Assembly: GCF_003012345.1 (NCBI RefSeq)
Contig: NZ_PVRV01000019.1
Coordinates: 124,001-188,000 of the forward strand
Length of the DNA: 64,000 bases
Direction: 5' to 3'
From: Phytohalomonas tamaricis
Lineage (GTDB): Bacteria; Pseudomonadota; Gammaproteobacteria; Pseudomonadales; Halomonadaceae
Shown: positions 26,385 to 35,034 of the stretch, one piece after another
Position numbering within the stretch: the first letter of the stretch is position 1
Layout of the letters: each line of letters starts with the position of its first letter
Notes under the pieces: model-generated
Told to the model about the DNA's origin: nothing
Databases searched by the model: none
What the model saw: the letters and a program-made list of their open reading frames with translations, nothing else
Program-made: the position numbers and the translations under genes

Positions 26385-26960
26385 TTATCCATGCGTGGTC
26401 AGCCAGGTTTCGGCCAGTGTCCAGCCTCCCAGGCTAATAAACAAAAGTGTCGAGGCGATATGAATAGGACGCATCGGCAGACGGCAGGAGAAACGACATC
26501 CGAGCCATAGCACCGGCGTGTTGGCCACCATCATGCCAAGCGTAGAGCCGAGCGCAACCTTGATGAAGTCATGAAAACGCGCACCGAGCAGAATCGTTGC
26601 AAACTGCGTCTTGTCACCCAGCTCTGCCAGGCTGAAGAGCACAAACGAGGTCATAAAGACGCCGTACTTGAGCTTACTCTGATCAAACTCAGGGTCATCG
26701 TCCGGCTTGAGCATCCATAGCCCGATCGCCACAAAGGCAAAACCGGTGAAGATATTCATCGTATAAGGGTCGATAAATGATGCCAGCGCACCGCCGAGCC
26801 ACGCCGATACGGCGTGATTGAGGAGTGAAGAGAGAAGGATTGCCCAGAAGATAGGCCAGGGGCGTTGAAATCTGACAGCCAGTAGCAGCGCCAAGAGCTG
26901 AGTCTTGTCACCGAGTTCAGCCAGCGCAACGGATCCAAAAGAGACGAACAAAGCTTCCAA
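26385..26960 (-). CDS. TMEM165/GDT1-family cation transporter (UPF0016)
   Basis: The protein has 191 residues with six predicted helices in two inverted repeats. Each repeat carries the hallmark ExGDKT/S motif: ALAELGDKTQLLALLLAVRF near the N-terminus and SLAELGDKTQFATILLGARF at about 107-126. Members export Mn2+ (MneA in Vibrio) or Ca2+ in exchange for protons. The start is probably TTG at 26960, which has GGAG with a 7-nt spacer and gives the usual short N-terminus; an ATG 16 codons upstream is possible. A small hairpin lies 34 bp upstream. The yybP-ykoY riboswitch that often precedes manganese exporters was looked for and not found. Confidence 0.88.
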   Translation of the reverse strand: MEALFVSFGSVALAELGDKTQLLALLLAVRFQRPWPIFWAILLSSLLNHAVSAWLGGALASFIDPYTMNIFTGFAFVAIGLWMLKPDDDPEFDQSKLKYGVFMTSFVLFSLAELGDKTQFATILLGARFHDFIKVALGSTLGMMVANTPVLWLGCRFSCRLPMRPIHIASTLLFISLGGWTLAETWLTTHG

Positions 26961-26994
26961 CGTGACACTCCAGGGCCAATTCACCAGATCACCG

Positions 26995-27016
26995 CACATA
27001 CTTTCCAACGTATGTG
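26995..27016. promoter_or_regulatory. Small inverted repeat in the leader of the GDT1-type gene
   Basis: CACATAC and GTATGTG flank 8 nt, about 35 bp upstream of the TTG start. It could be an mRNA hairpin or an operator; no known motif matches. Confidence 0.3.
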
Positions 27017-27575
27017 TATCGATGTCTGAGTCTCGTCAGGCCAAGGATGGCTATTCATACCATGGCGTGAACCGTCAACGACGACGCCAATCATGTTGAT
27101 ATGAATCTCCTGATGATCGCTTACCGGGATCAAAAAGAGCGACTACTCCCCCAAAACGAGAGGAACGATACCCCATCGAATTGAGGATGACAAACCAACA
27201 CTGCAAATCAACTCATTTGAAAACAGGCACTTAGCGCTAAAGTTATTAACCCACAAACAATATTTATACCCGGGTTAAAAAATAAATTCTTTGGCAACTT
27301 TACAGGTTTCAAGTAAAAACAAAGACCTAGGAAAACACTCAAGTAATACACTTATTTTCTATCTGTATTTTATTTTTTAATTAAGCGAAATGAATTATTA
27401 GAATTTCTCAACATAAATGCTTTCAACATGAATAGAAAGAAACACACCATTTTGCTCTAAGCGACACTCAGCGCACAGCACGTCAAGCGCTTATGGTTAT
27501 CATGCCAGCGTCTCATGAACGGCCCATGATATATTGCTTTCTCACCCCTTCCTAAAACCCAGGTGACAGGTATTT
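27009..27575. other. AT-rich intergenic region
   Basis: Between about 27190 and 27440 base composition falls well below the window average in G+C, with runs of A and T and stop codons in every frame. TTAACCC and GGGTTAA face each other over about 20 bp near 27246-27278. No ORF, terminator or mobile-element end was found. It may be a promoter region or a remnant of transferred DNA. Confidence 0.45.
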
Positions 27576-27986
27576 ATGACGGCGCAGGTCAAGCTTTACA
27601 CACCCAACCAGGTCAGAGCCGGCACGTTCTTTGGCGGTCCACTGGTCGCCGTGTACTTCATCTACCTCAACTTCAAACATCTTGAGCGTCACCAAGAAGC
27701 AGGCAAGACGCTCAACTATGGCGCCATGTTTATTGTATTGATTACCGCATTTTCGCTACTGGCCAGCGGTAGTGCGTCAACGATTATCAGCATCTTCGTC
27801 AGCGTGGGCTATACCCTCGTGGCGGGCGCCATTGTCGAACGCAAACAGCTCAGCAAGACCATCATCAATGATGAAGCACGCTATAGCGCGTATTCCAACT
27901 GGCGAGTGGCCGGCGCTACGTTAGCTGGCTTGATCGTTTATATGCTGGTTCTGCTGCTGCTGGTGTCACTACTCAGTGGAAGCTGA
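27576..27986 (+). CDS. Hypothetical membrane protein
   Basis: The protein has 136 residues and I do not recognise the family. The N-terminus (MTAQVKLYTPNQVRAGTFFGG) is followed by a helix at about 17-33, then hydrophobic segments at about 46-62 (MFIVLITAFSLLASGSA), 65-84 (IISIFVSVGYTLVAGAIVE) and 110-134 (VAGATLAGLIVYMLVLLLLV). That predicts four membrane segments with short polar loops; YTPNQVRAGTFFGGPLV resembles the opening of small membrane proteins seen in several Gammaproteobacteria. The start has CAGGTGACAGG upstream. It follows the AT-rich gap and precedes a metallo-hydrolase on the same strand by about 150 bp, so an operon is possible but not obvious. Confidence 0.75.
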   Translation: MTAQVKLYTPNQVRAGTFFGGPLVAVYFIYLNFKHLERHQEAGKTLNYGAMFIVLITAFSLLASGSASTIISIFVSVGYTLVAGAIVERKQLSKTIINDEARYSAYSNWRVAGATLAGLIVYMLVLLLLVSLLSGS

Positions 27987-28133
27987 TCTCAATGCTTCAG
28001 GTGCCACCCCACTGAATCCATGTCTTGCCGCTTATCATTCAGCTGGTGGTGTCGTTAGCGAACTATCATTATGCTTGACGTTCAGAGCGTTAATTTTTTC
28101 ACCGCCCCGATAATCCATCAGTGCAGGAATCCC

Positions 28134-29039
28134 ATGACGAGTACCACGCGCCAGCAGCCCGCTACTACTCCCGTTCCTAAACCTCAGCATCAAGCCGCCC
28201 TTGCCCATCACCTGGCGGTCGGTGATGCTGTGGTAACGACCTTGCTCGACACCTCGATGCAGGGGTCACTCGCAATCCTCACCAACATCGACGAAGCCAA
28301 GGCCCAGCAACTGCACGCCGCCAGCCGTCGCGCCGAGCCACGCATCACGCTGAACGCCTTTCTCGTCAACCTTGACGACCGACTGATCCTGATCGATACC
28401 GGCATCGGCATCTACGCCGGCGAGTCCGGCAGCTATATGCGCCAAGCACTCGACTCGATTGGCGTCGCGCCGGAGGCGATCGACACGGTATTGCTGACCC
28501 ACCTGCACGCCGACCATGTCGGCGGCCTGATCGACGCAGACGACAACGCACTCTTTCCCAATGCGACGGTGATGGCACCGGCGCGTGAGCTAGAGTTCTG
28601 GACCGGTGACGACGCTGACAGTCTGCCTGAATCACGTCAGAAGCATGTCCAGGCTGCCCGGCGCGCACTCGCGTCCTATGCTGATCGCATTAAGGAACTC
28701 AACGGTGGCGAGGTGCTGCCTGGTATCGAGATGGTTGCTCTGCCAGGGCATACGCCAGGGCACTGCGGCTACATGATCACCTCTGGCAATGAGCAGTTAC
28801 TGATCTGGGGCGATATCGTCCATCTGCCGGCAATCCAGCTACCATGCCCTCAGACCGGTATCATGTTTGACGTTGATGCCGAGCAGGCACAAAAAACGCG
28901 CCTCGAACTGCTGGCGCAGGTAGCGCGCGACGGCACGCGAGTGGCCGGCATGCATCTTGAGTTCCCTGCCATTGGCCATATTGCAAATGATGGCGAAGGC
29001 TACCTCTTCCTGCCGATCAGCTGGCAGCCACGCGTTTGA
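28134..29039 (+). CDS. MBL-fold metallo-hydrolase
   Basis: The protein has 301 residues with the beta-lactamase-fold metal motif LLTHLHADHVGG at about 121-132 (HxHxDH), the preceding DRLILIDTGIG, the third-histidine segment ALPGHTPGHCGYMI at about 202-215, and LLIWGDIVH carrying the bridging Asp. This is the general zinc-hydrolase subgroup that includes lactonase-like enzymes (AttM/AiiA pattern LIDTG, HxHxDHxGG), but the substrate cannot be assigned. There is no signal peptide in the chosen reading. ATG 28134 has AGGA 5 nt upstream; an upstream ATG would add 21 residues without homology. It precedes an MFS exporter gene by 117 bp. Confidence 0.88.
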   Translation: MTSTTRQQPATTPVPKPQHQAALAHHLAVGDAVVTTLLDTSMQGSLAILTNIDEAKAQQLHAASRRAEPRITLNAFLVNLDDRLILIDTGIGIYAGESGSYMRQALDSIGVAPEAIDTVLLTHLHADHVGGLIDADDNALFPNATVMAPARELEFWTGDDADSLPESRQKHVQAARRALASYADRIKELNGGEVLPGIEMVALPGHTPGHCGYMITSGNEQLLIWGDIVHLPAIQLPCPQTGIMFDVDAEQAQKTRLELLAQVARDGTRVAGMHLEFPAIGHIANDGEGYLFLPISWQPRV

Positions 29040-29156
29040 CCTGAGTGTGTGCGCCGGAGCGTTATCGGCGCACACACGGATGCCTGAGTACGCCCTTACA
29101 TGCACAGCAGGCATCCTTAATCTTTTTTTGCTCTTGATCGATGGAAACACCAGCCC

Positions 29157-30374
29157 GTGTCTGAGACATCTACCACTGATCACGCTGCACGCTCAGCGCC
29201 CACGCCCTGGACAATTATTATCCTGCTGGCGTTAACTGCCTTCGGCGCCGCGGCGTCACAACGTCTACTTGACCCACTGCTGCCGCGCCTGGCCGAGGAA
29301 TATCAGCGCTCGCTTGGTGCTACCTCATTGGTCGTGACCGCCTATGCCATCGCCTACGCCCTGCTGCAACTGGTGCTGGGGCCCTTCGGAGACCGCTACG
29401 GCAAACTCAAGGTAATTGCCATCGCCGCGACGGTAGCTGCCGGTGCCACCGTGTTGTGTGCGTTGGCCAGTACGCTTGAAACCCTGATTGCGGCACGCAT
29501 TCTGGTCGGCATGGCCTGTGCCGCGGTCATTCCGCTGTCGATGGCATGGATCGGCGATAACATTCCCTATGAACAGCGTCAGCCGGTGCTGGCGCGTTTT
29601 TTGATCGGGCAGATCTGTGGGCTCGCCTGCGGTCAGGCGTTCGGCGGGCTCGCTGCCGAACAGTCTTACTGGCAGTGGCCATTCATCGTTTACGCTGTGC
29701 TGTTTCTGCTCGCCGCTCTGCTACTGTTCAAACGCACCGCTGGCATAGCACGTCCGCCGCGCAGCGGCTCAGGCAATCTACTCGTCAATCTGAAGGGCGT
29801 ACTGGACATCGCCTGGGCGCGGATCGTGCTGGGCACCGTGTTATGCGAGGGCATATTCATCTTTGGTGCTTTCGCCTTCCTTCCCAGCTATCTGCATTAT
29901 GCTGGCGGTCTGGCGTTATCGACGGCGGGGCTGGTAATGGCAACCTTTGCCCTCGGTGGGCTGACCTTTGCGTTATTCGCGCGCCGGCTAGTGCCGCTAC
30001 TCGGTGAGAAATGGCTGGCAGGCGGCGGCGCGCTACTGATCAGTGTAGCGCTGCTGGCACTTTATCTATGGCCCCATGCGGCTCCTGCCACGCCGGCCAG
30101 TTTCGCGTTCGGGCTCGGCTTCTACATGCTTCACAACACGTTGCAGACCCACGCCACCCAGATGGCACCAACCCGGCGCGGTGCCGCGGTATCGCTGTTT
30201 GCCACTGCTTTCTTCACCGGTCAGTCAATTGGCATCGCTGCTGCTGGTCTGCTGGCACAGTACGAGGGCATTACCACTGTACTGATGATCAGCGCGCTCG
30301 CCATCGTACCGATCGGTTTCGGGTTTGCCTGGCTATTGGCGCGGCGCGATCGTCTGCTCAAGCCCGCTACCTAG
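29157..30374 (+). CDS. MFS transporter, drug/metabolite exporter type
   Basis: The protein has 405 residues and twelve predicted helices. The helix 2-3 loop motif GPFGDRYGKLKVI is at about 76-88, and the antiporter-like stretch AARILVGMACAAVIPLSMAWIGD at about 112-134 resembles motif C-bearing 12-TM efflux proteins. The start is GTG at 29157, because no ATG precedes the first helix; the ribosome binding site is weak (GGAA, about 11 nt). The substrate is unknown. The gene lies downstream of the metallo-hydrolase on the same strand and could be co-transcribed with it. Confidence 0.85.
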   Translation: MSETSTTDHAARSAPTPWTIIILLALTAFGAAASQRLLDPLLPRLAEEYQRSLGATSLVVTAYAIAYALLQLVLGPFGDRYGKLKVIAIAATVAAGATVLCALASTLETLIAARILVGMACAAVIPLSMAWIGDNIPYEQRQPVLARFLIGQICGLACGQAFGGLAAEQSYWQWPFIVYAVLFLLAALLLFKRTAGIARPPRSGSGNLLVNLKGVLDIAWARIVLGTVLCEGIFIFGAFAFLPSYLHYAGGLALSTAGLVMATFALGGLTFALFARRLVPLLGEKWLAGGGALLISVALLALYLWPHAAPATPASFAFGLGFYMLHNTLQTHATQMAPTRRGAAVSLFATAFFTGQSIGIAAAGLLAQYEGITTVLMISALAIVPIGFGFAWLLARRDRLLKPAT

Positions 30375-30395
30375 TATTACTCGCGGGGCTTGGAC

Positions 30396-30647
30396 TCAGG
30401 CCTTGGGAAAGAAATTATAGTTAAGCTCGCGTGACACGATAGTGGCCAGACCGAAGCTGGCCTTAAACCACAGCCGCCGCTCGTCGACCAGCGAAATTGC
30501 TGCCATTGGCACCTCAAAGGTACACGCGATAAATTTTATAAGGAATTCAAAGTGTTTCACGGGCGGTGTATCGAGAATATGCAGACGGTGAAGCGCCTCG
30601 AGACGCCGTTGCTCCCACTCCCCGTAAGAGCCGTCTTCATGCAACAT
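30396..30647 (-). pseudogene. Truncated GAF-domain sensor fragment
   Basis: The 83-residue reading frame is clearly homologous to the start of GAF-type signalling proteins: WEQRRLEALHRLHILDTPPV, then FEVPMAAISLVDERRLWFKA. It aligns with residues 10-75 of the protein at 19148-20992 and breaks off inside the GAF fold with the unrelated tail TIVSRELNYNFFPKA, 21 bp before the MFS stop codon. The start still has AAGGA 7 nt upstream. It may be the leftover of a longer sensor cut by a rearrangement, or a small protein with a half GAF domain. It shows no catalytic domain. Confidence 0.65.
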
Positions 30648-30801
30648 GGCTGCTTCCTTCTGGCCGGGCAGCCTGTCTGCTCATGCCGCTTGCGATTGTC
30701 AGGACAGGCTACCGTTTCGTCTGCTTACAGCGCAGCACCGATAGCAAGTGACCGATAAGATGGATTCTGTTTACCTGCCTTTTATCGGCACAGCATCGTC
30801 C

Positions 30802-32316
30802 TTAATTAGGCCCCGTCTGATTTACTGCATTATGTGTCAGCATCACCAACAACCGATTACACAGCCACGTGCCGGCCCGAGTGATGTCTTCCAACGTGGC
30901 GTCAGCATAGCCAAGCACTAACCCTGCGCGCGCCGGTCGGCCCAGATAGTGCCGTGCTAGCGGACGCAGCACGATGCCGTATTCTGCACCTTCGGCTACC
31001 AAGACCATCTCGTCCATACCAGCCGGCAGCCAAGCGAGCAGGTGCATGCCGGCATGCCCCGCTGACAGCTCAACGCCTTTTGCCACCACCGGCGCCAATA
31101 CCTTGCGCAGGCAGGACTGGCGCTGGCGATAACAATCGCGCATGCGCCGCACATGACGAGCAAAATGACCACGCGCGATGAACTCGGCCAGCGCAGCCTG
31201 GGTGGCATACTGTCCCTCGCGATAAATACGCGCATTGACGGCGCGAAACGGCGTGACCAGCGTTTTGGGCACGACCAGATAGCCGAGCCGCAGACCGGGG
31301 TACATTACCTTGCTGAAGGTGCCGAGATAGAGCACTCGACCATCTGCATTCAGCCCCTGCAGAGCTGCAAGTGGCCGCGTGTCATAGCGAAATTCGCTGT
31401 CATAATCGTCCTCTATGATCCAAGCCCGGTGCGCCTCGGCCAGGGCGAGCAGCTCGAGCCGCCTGTCCAGTGTCATCGTCACACCACTTGGGTACTGATG
31501 CGACGGGGTAACGTAGATCAGCTTCGGCCGGCTGGCCGCGGGTGCGTCCTCCGGCACCAAACCGTGCTCATCGACTGATACCGGCTGCACGTCGAGTTCC
31601 GCACCGATCAGGCTTGCCTGAGCACCCGCGTAACCTGGCTCTTCAATCCATGCTGTATCACCGGCATCGCACAGCAGCCGCGTGATGAGTTCGAAGCCCT
31701 GCTGCGCGCCGCTGGTAATGATGATTTGCTCCGAGGTACAGCGCACCGAACGCGAAAGGCGTAGATAGTCACATAGCGCCTCGCGCAGCGCCGGCAAGCC
31801 ACCTTGATCCTGATAGTTAAACCATTCCTGCGGCGCGCGGCGCAGGTGGCGCATCACTAACCGTTGCCACAGCGCATACGGAAACTGATCGAGCGCTGGC
31901 ACGCCGGGAGCAAAGGCACCGCCACGTCCGCGGGCCAATGCACTGCGCGCGGCCAGTTGTTGGCCACGTGCGGACAGGGCTGCGTCATTATAAGACGCTG
32001 GAGCTTCCTTGCTTATCGTCTCAAGCGCCAGCCCGGCAACAAAGGTACCGGCACCGTGTCGCGTAAGCAGAAACCCCTCGGCGATCAACTGATCGTAGGC
32101 GCCAAGCACCGTATTGCGTCCGATGCCGAGCGCACGGGCCAAAGAACGTGATGACGGTAGCGCACTGCCGCCACCTAGCTGTCCGTCGCGGATCCAGCCA
32201 CGCAGGGCTTGGTAAAGTCGATGACGCAAGGGCAGTACACCATCATCCGCCAGCATCATCAGTAATGCCTCAACGATCCAATCGGCCTGCCCCCGCGTTG
32301 ATTTCAGTGGTTCCAT
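30802..32316 (-). CDS. MocR/PdxR-type GntR regulator with aminotransferase domain
   Basis: The 504-residue protein combines an N-terminal GntR winged helix (RLYQALRGWIRDGQLGGGSALPSSRSLARALGIGRNTVLGAYDQL, about 38-82, split here) with a class I aminotransferase-fold domain. The PLP-binding lysine lies in YLGTFSKVMYPGLRLGYLV at about 330-345, and VTPSHQYPSGVTM is also conserved. MocR proteins use PLP plus an effector to switch promoters. AGGGAG precedes the ATG at 32316. It is divergent from rhodanese-acetyltransferase-PaiB-like genes with 97 bp between starts, so it most likely controls them and itself; PdxR-type control of vitamin B6 genes is not indicated because no pdx gene is nearby. Confidence 0.93.
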   Translation of the reverse strand: MEPLKSTRGQADWIVEALLMMLADDGVLPLRHRLYQALRGWIRDGQLGGGSALPSSRSLARALGIGRNTVLGAYDQLIAEGFLLTRHGAGTFVAGLALETISKEAPASYNDAALSARGQQLAARSALARGRGGAFAPGVPALDQFPYALWQRLVMRHLRRAPQEWFNYQDQGGLPALREALCDYLRLSRSVRCTSEQIIITSGAQQGFELITRLLCDAGDTAWIEEPGYAGAQASLIGAELDVQPVSVDEHGLVPEDAPAASRPKLIYVTPSHQYPSGVTMTLDRRLELLALAEAHRAWIIEDDYDSEFRYDTRPLAALQGLNADGRVLYLGTFSKVMYPGLRLGYLVVPKTLVTPFRAVNARIYREGQYATQAALAEFIARGHFARHVRRMRDCYRQRQSCLRKVLAPVVAKGVELSAGHAGMHLLAWLPAGMDEMVLVAEGAEYGIVLRPLARHYLGRPARAGLVLGYADATLEDITRAGTWLCNRLLVMLTHNAVNQTGPN

Positions 32317-32413
32317 CAAACTCCCTCAAAGTGGTGCTTATGCAGGAACCATTATCCAACTAGCCTAACGTCAATGTCTTCATTACCTATTCTCATGTTC
32401 AGGAATTCCGACC

Positions 32414-32863
32414 ATGCCCGACTCCCTTGTACTCGAATACCCCGCGCCCGAGCCTGCGGCAAGCGCTACTTTCATGCTGTCCAAACTGCATTACCACTGT
32501 GATGCCTGGGACCTCGCCGAAGATCTTAAAAACGGCGTCGAAGATATTATTGTGATTGATGCTCGCTCGCGTGAGCACTACCACAGCGGCCATATCCCCG
32601 GTGCGATCAGCCTGCCCCACCGTGAAATGAATGAAACGACCACCGCCTCGCTGGCCGGTGACAAGGTCTATGTCGTCTACTGTGACGGCATCGGCTGTAA
32701 TGGCTCGACCAAAGGCGCTTATAAACTTGCCTGTCATGGCTTCAAGGTAAAGGAACTGCTTGGCGGACTCGATTTTTGGCAGCGTGACGGCCATCCCACC
32801 GTCCATGGTGATGCACCGGGATCGATGCGTGGCGCGACACTCACCGACTGTGGCTGTGCCTGA
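32414..32863 (+). CDS. Single-domain rhodanese-like protein
   Basis: The 149-residue protein is a single rhodanese fold. VIDARSREHYHSGHIPGAISLPH marks the first conserved segment at about 50-72, and the active-site loop YCDGIGCNGSTKGA at about 89-102 holds Cys90 as probable sulfur-carrying nucleophile with a second cysteine at 95. LLGGLDFWQRDG ends the fold. Two further cysteines sit at the extreme C-terminus (TDCGCA), which may assist sulfur transfer or metal binding. It is the first gene divergent from the MocR regulator and is followed 60 bp later by an acetyltransferase. Confidence 0.88.
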   Translation: MPDSLVLEYPAPEPAASATFMLSKLHYHCDAWDLAEDLKNGVEDIIVIDARSREHYHSGHIPGAISLPHREMNETTTASLAGDKVYVVYCDGIGCNGSTKGAYKLACHGFKVKELLGGLDFWQRDGHPTVHGDAPGSMRGATLTDCGCA

Positions 32864-32923
32864 GAAACGCTTATCGAGAGTAAGTAAAGTGATGAACGGG
32901 ATAACAACAAACAAGGAACCGCC

Positions 32924-33667
32924 ATGACAGCCCTGCCACCGCGCCATGAATTCAATGCCTTCGATCAGCCGATCGGCCTGGAGGTGCCCGATTGGCAGGG
33001 CGCTGCCTATCCCGCACGGGTCATGCTCGAAGGCCACTTCTGCCGCATCGAGCCGCTCGATACTACTCGCCACGGTGCAGCGCTTTGCACGGCGATGAAG
33101 GAGCCCGGTGCCGAACGCAACTGGACCTATATGCTGGCAGGCCCATTTGTCAGCAACGAAGACTACCTTGCCTGGCTCACGCAGATGGCATGCAGCAGCG
33201 ATCCGCTGTTTTTTGCCATCATCGACACCGACAGTGGTGACGCGGTGGGCGTGGCCAGCTACCTACGCATCGACGCCAACAACGGCGTGATCGAGATCGG
33301 CCATCTCAACTTCTCTCCACGCCTGCAGCGCACCCCGGCAGCGACAGAGGCAATGTATCTGCTGATGAAACATGCCTTCGCGCTCGGCTATCGTCGCTAC
33401 GAGTGGAAATGCCATGCCCTCAATCAACCGTCGTGCAACGCCGCACTGCGACTGGGCTTTCGCTTCGAGGGGATCTTTCGTCAAGCGATGGTGCTCAAGG
33501 GGCGCAACCGCGACACATCCTGGTACTCCATCATCGACAGCGAGTGGCCAGCCTGCGCGGCGGCCTTCGAGCGCTGGTTGGCAAAGGATAATTTCGATAC
33601 TGAGGGTCGGCAGCGCCACTCGCTCGCCGCGCTGCGTGCCGAACTGACAGGCCGGGAGCCACGCTGA
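32924..33667 (+). CDS. GNAT-family N-acetyltransferase (RimJ/RimL-like)
   Basis: The 247-residue protein has the GNAT core: acceptor-side strand LEGHFCRIEPLDTTRHGAAL, then NNGVIEIGHLNFSPRLQRTPAATEAMYLL with the acetyl-CoA-binding loop at about 123-150, and YEWKCHALNQPSCNAALRLG then FRFEGIFRQ at the C-terminal motif B. This matches the RimJ/RimL-related proteins that acetylate amines or protein N-termini. The target is unknown. AAGGAAC precedes the ATG. It overlaps the PaiB-like gene by 1 bp (TGATG), so they are translationally coupled. Confidence 0.9.
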   Translation: MTALPPRHEFNAFDQPIGLEVPDWQGAAYPARVMLEGHFCRIEPLDTTRHGAALCTAMKEPGAERNWTYMLAGPFVSNEDYLAWLTQMACSSDPLFFAIIDTDSGDAVGVASYLRIDANNGVIEIGHLNFSPRLQRTPAATEAMYLLMKHAFALGYRRYEWKCHALNQPSCNAALRLGFRFEGIFRQAMVLKGRNRDTSWYSIIDSEWPACAAAFERWLAKDNFDTEGRQRHSLAALRAELTGREPR

Positions 33668-34299
33668 TGTACTGCCCCACGCCGTTTATCGAGAAGAATG
33701 CGGACACGCTACAGGGCTGGATAGATAACTATCCGTTTGCCTCGTTAGTCAGCCACTATGCGGATGGCCTCACTGCCGATCATCTGCCATTGATGTTTGA
33801 TCCCAACGAGGGTGAGCACGGCGTATTACGCGGCCATATCGCCCGTGCCAACCCGCTGTGGAAAAATCTCTCCACTGGCGTGTCGGTAATGGCGCTCTTT
33901 CATGGCCCGCAGGCCTACGTGACACCGAGCTGGTACCCGGCTAAACGCGAGCATGGCCGCGTCGTGCCGACCTGGAATTACATGGTTGTACACGTCCACG
34001 GCCGGCTACGCTTCATCGACGACCCTGCCTGGCTAAGGAGACGGCTTGCCGAGCTGAGCGACCGCTTCGAGAAGCCTCGTCAGAAGCCGTGGCATCTCGA
34101 TGATGCTCCGGAGAATTTCATCGAAGGTATGTGCCGTGCCGTGATCGGCGTTGAAATCAAGATCACTCGGCTGGAGGGCAAGCGTAAGGCCAGCCAGCAT
34201 AAGCCCGAAGACGAACGTCGCGAGATTCATGCTGGCCTGCGGGATTATGGCTATAACAGTGAAGACGCGACGTTACTCAGCAGCTATCAAGCGGATTGA
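33667..34299 (+). CDS. FMN-binding negative transcriptional regulator-like protein (PaiB family)
   Basis: The 210-residue protein has the PaiB split-barrel flavin-binding fold: opening MYCPTPFIEKNADTLQ, GWIDNYPFASLVSHYADGL, HLPLMFDP, then GHIARANPLWKN and the very conserved ALFHGPQAYVTPSWYPAKRE with VVPTWNYMVVHVHG. Bacillus PaiB is encoded beside the acetyltransferase PaiA, and here too a GNAT gene precedes it with a 1-bp overlap, so a functional pair is likely. Whether it regulates transcription or is an FMN-dependent reductase is not settled for the family. Confidence 0.92.
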   Translation: MYCPTPFIEKNADTLQGWIDNYPFASLVSHYADGLTADHLPLMFDPNEGEHGVLRGHIARANPLWKNLSTGVSVMALFHGPQAYVTPSWYPAKREHGRVVPTWNYMVVHVHGRLRFIDDPAWLRRRLAELSDRFEKPRQKPWHLDDAPENFIEGMCRAVIGVEIKITRLEGKRKASQHKPEDERREIHAGLRDYGYNSEDATLLSSYQAD

Positions 34300-34319
34300 A
34301 CCCGGTTCAGCCCAACCCA

Positions 34320-34347
34320 GAGAGCCCATGCGCTGCGTGGCGCTCTC
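34320..34347. terminator. Hairpin between convergent genes
   Basis: GAGAGC and GCTCTC, extended by CATGC/GCGTG, form a long stem 20 bp after the PaiB-like stop and before the stop of the convergent TPM gene. Neither side has a clear U-tract, so it is a weak terminator candidate for both directions. Confidence 0.4.
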
Positions 34348-34367
34348 CATGACTGGCATCTGGTCCA

Positions 34368-34985
34368 TTACTCCAGAATGATCAAGCGATTGGGCAGCTC
34401 GTTGCGCTCGTGGGTAGCGGGCACGTGTCGTTTAAGTTGCTCACCGCAGGATTCGATACACTCGAGAAACCCCTTGAGAGTTTCACCCTGGCTGACATGA
34501 CGAGTGAAGGTTTCGACTGAAGCCTGCCAGGTATCATCACTCAGTCGGCTGGAGATGCCCCGATCCACCAGGATTTCCACGTACCGCTCCGCTTCCGAGA
34601 CGAAAATCAGCATGCCGGTGCCGCCTTCGGTGCAGTGCAGGTTCTGCTCGAGAAACTGGTACCGTGCCAGGCTTGAGGCTCGCCAGTGACGGACGCTGCG
34701 TGGAATAAGCCGAGTGGTGATTTTGGGAATGTGAAAGATCAGACTCAACACAATAAATGTCGCCCACTGCACCAGCAGCATCTCATGTACACTTAGCCAG
34801 CCGGGAAAATAATTGATGGCGCCAGGCACCACCAGCGCGATGAGGCCCGCCCACAACAACGGAATGTAGGTATAACTATCGGCCTGGGCAGCAAGTACCG
34901 TCACCAGTTCAGCGTCCGTTTCGCGCTCGATCCGGGTGATGGCCTCTGCTACTTGGCGCTGATCGCTCTCGCTCAATAAGGACAT
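34368..34985 (-). CDS. TPM-domain membrane protein
   Basis: The 205-residue protein has a TPM domain (YgcG/TLP18.3/Psb32/MOLO-1 family). An N-terminal helix region ESDQRQVAEAITRIERETDAELVTVLAAQ leads to two hydrophobic segments (about 43-95, YIPLLWAGLIALVVPG and HEMLLVQWATFIVLSLIFHI) and a soluble part with ILVDRGISSRL. It is the third gene of a LemA-TPM-TPM cluster, as in many bacteria, with unknown envelope function. The ATG at 34985 is chosen because the longer frame upstream is antisense-like read-through of the glycine-rich tail of the preceding gene. The ribosome binding site is weak (GAGAACGC). Confidence 0.85.
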   Translation of the reverse strand: MSLLSESDQRQVAEAITRIERETDAELVTVLAAQADSYTYIPLLWAGLIALVVPGAINYFPGWLSVHEMLLVQWATFIVLSLIFHIPKITTRLIPRSVRHWRASSLARYQFLEQNLHCTEGGTGMLIFVSEAERYVEILVDRGISSRLSDDTWQASVETFTRHVSQGETLKGFLECIESCGEQLKRHVPATHERNELPNRLIILE

Positions 34986-35034
34986 GCGTTCTCTATGCTC
35001 AGTGAATTGATATTTGTTGATTGACACTGTCGAA

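Noticed and set aside
26961-27160. yybP-ykoY riboswitch upstream of the GDT1-type gene
   Set aside because: The conserved GGGGAGTAG and loop elements are not present.
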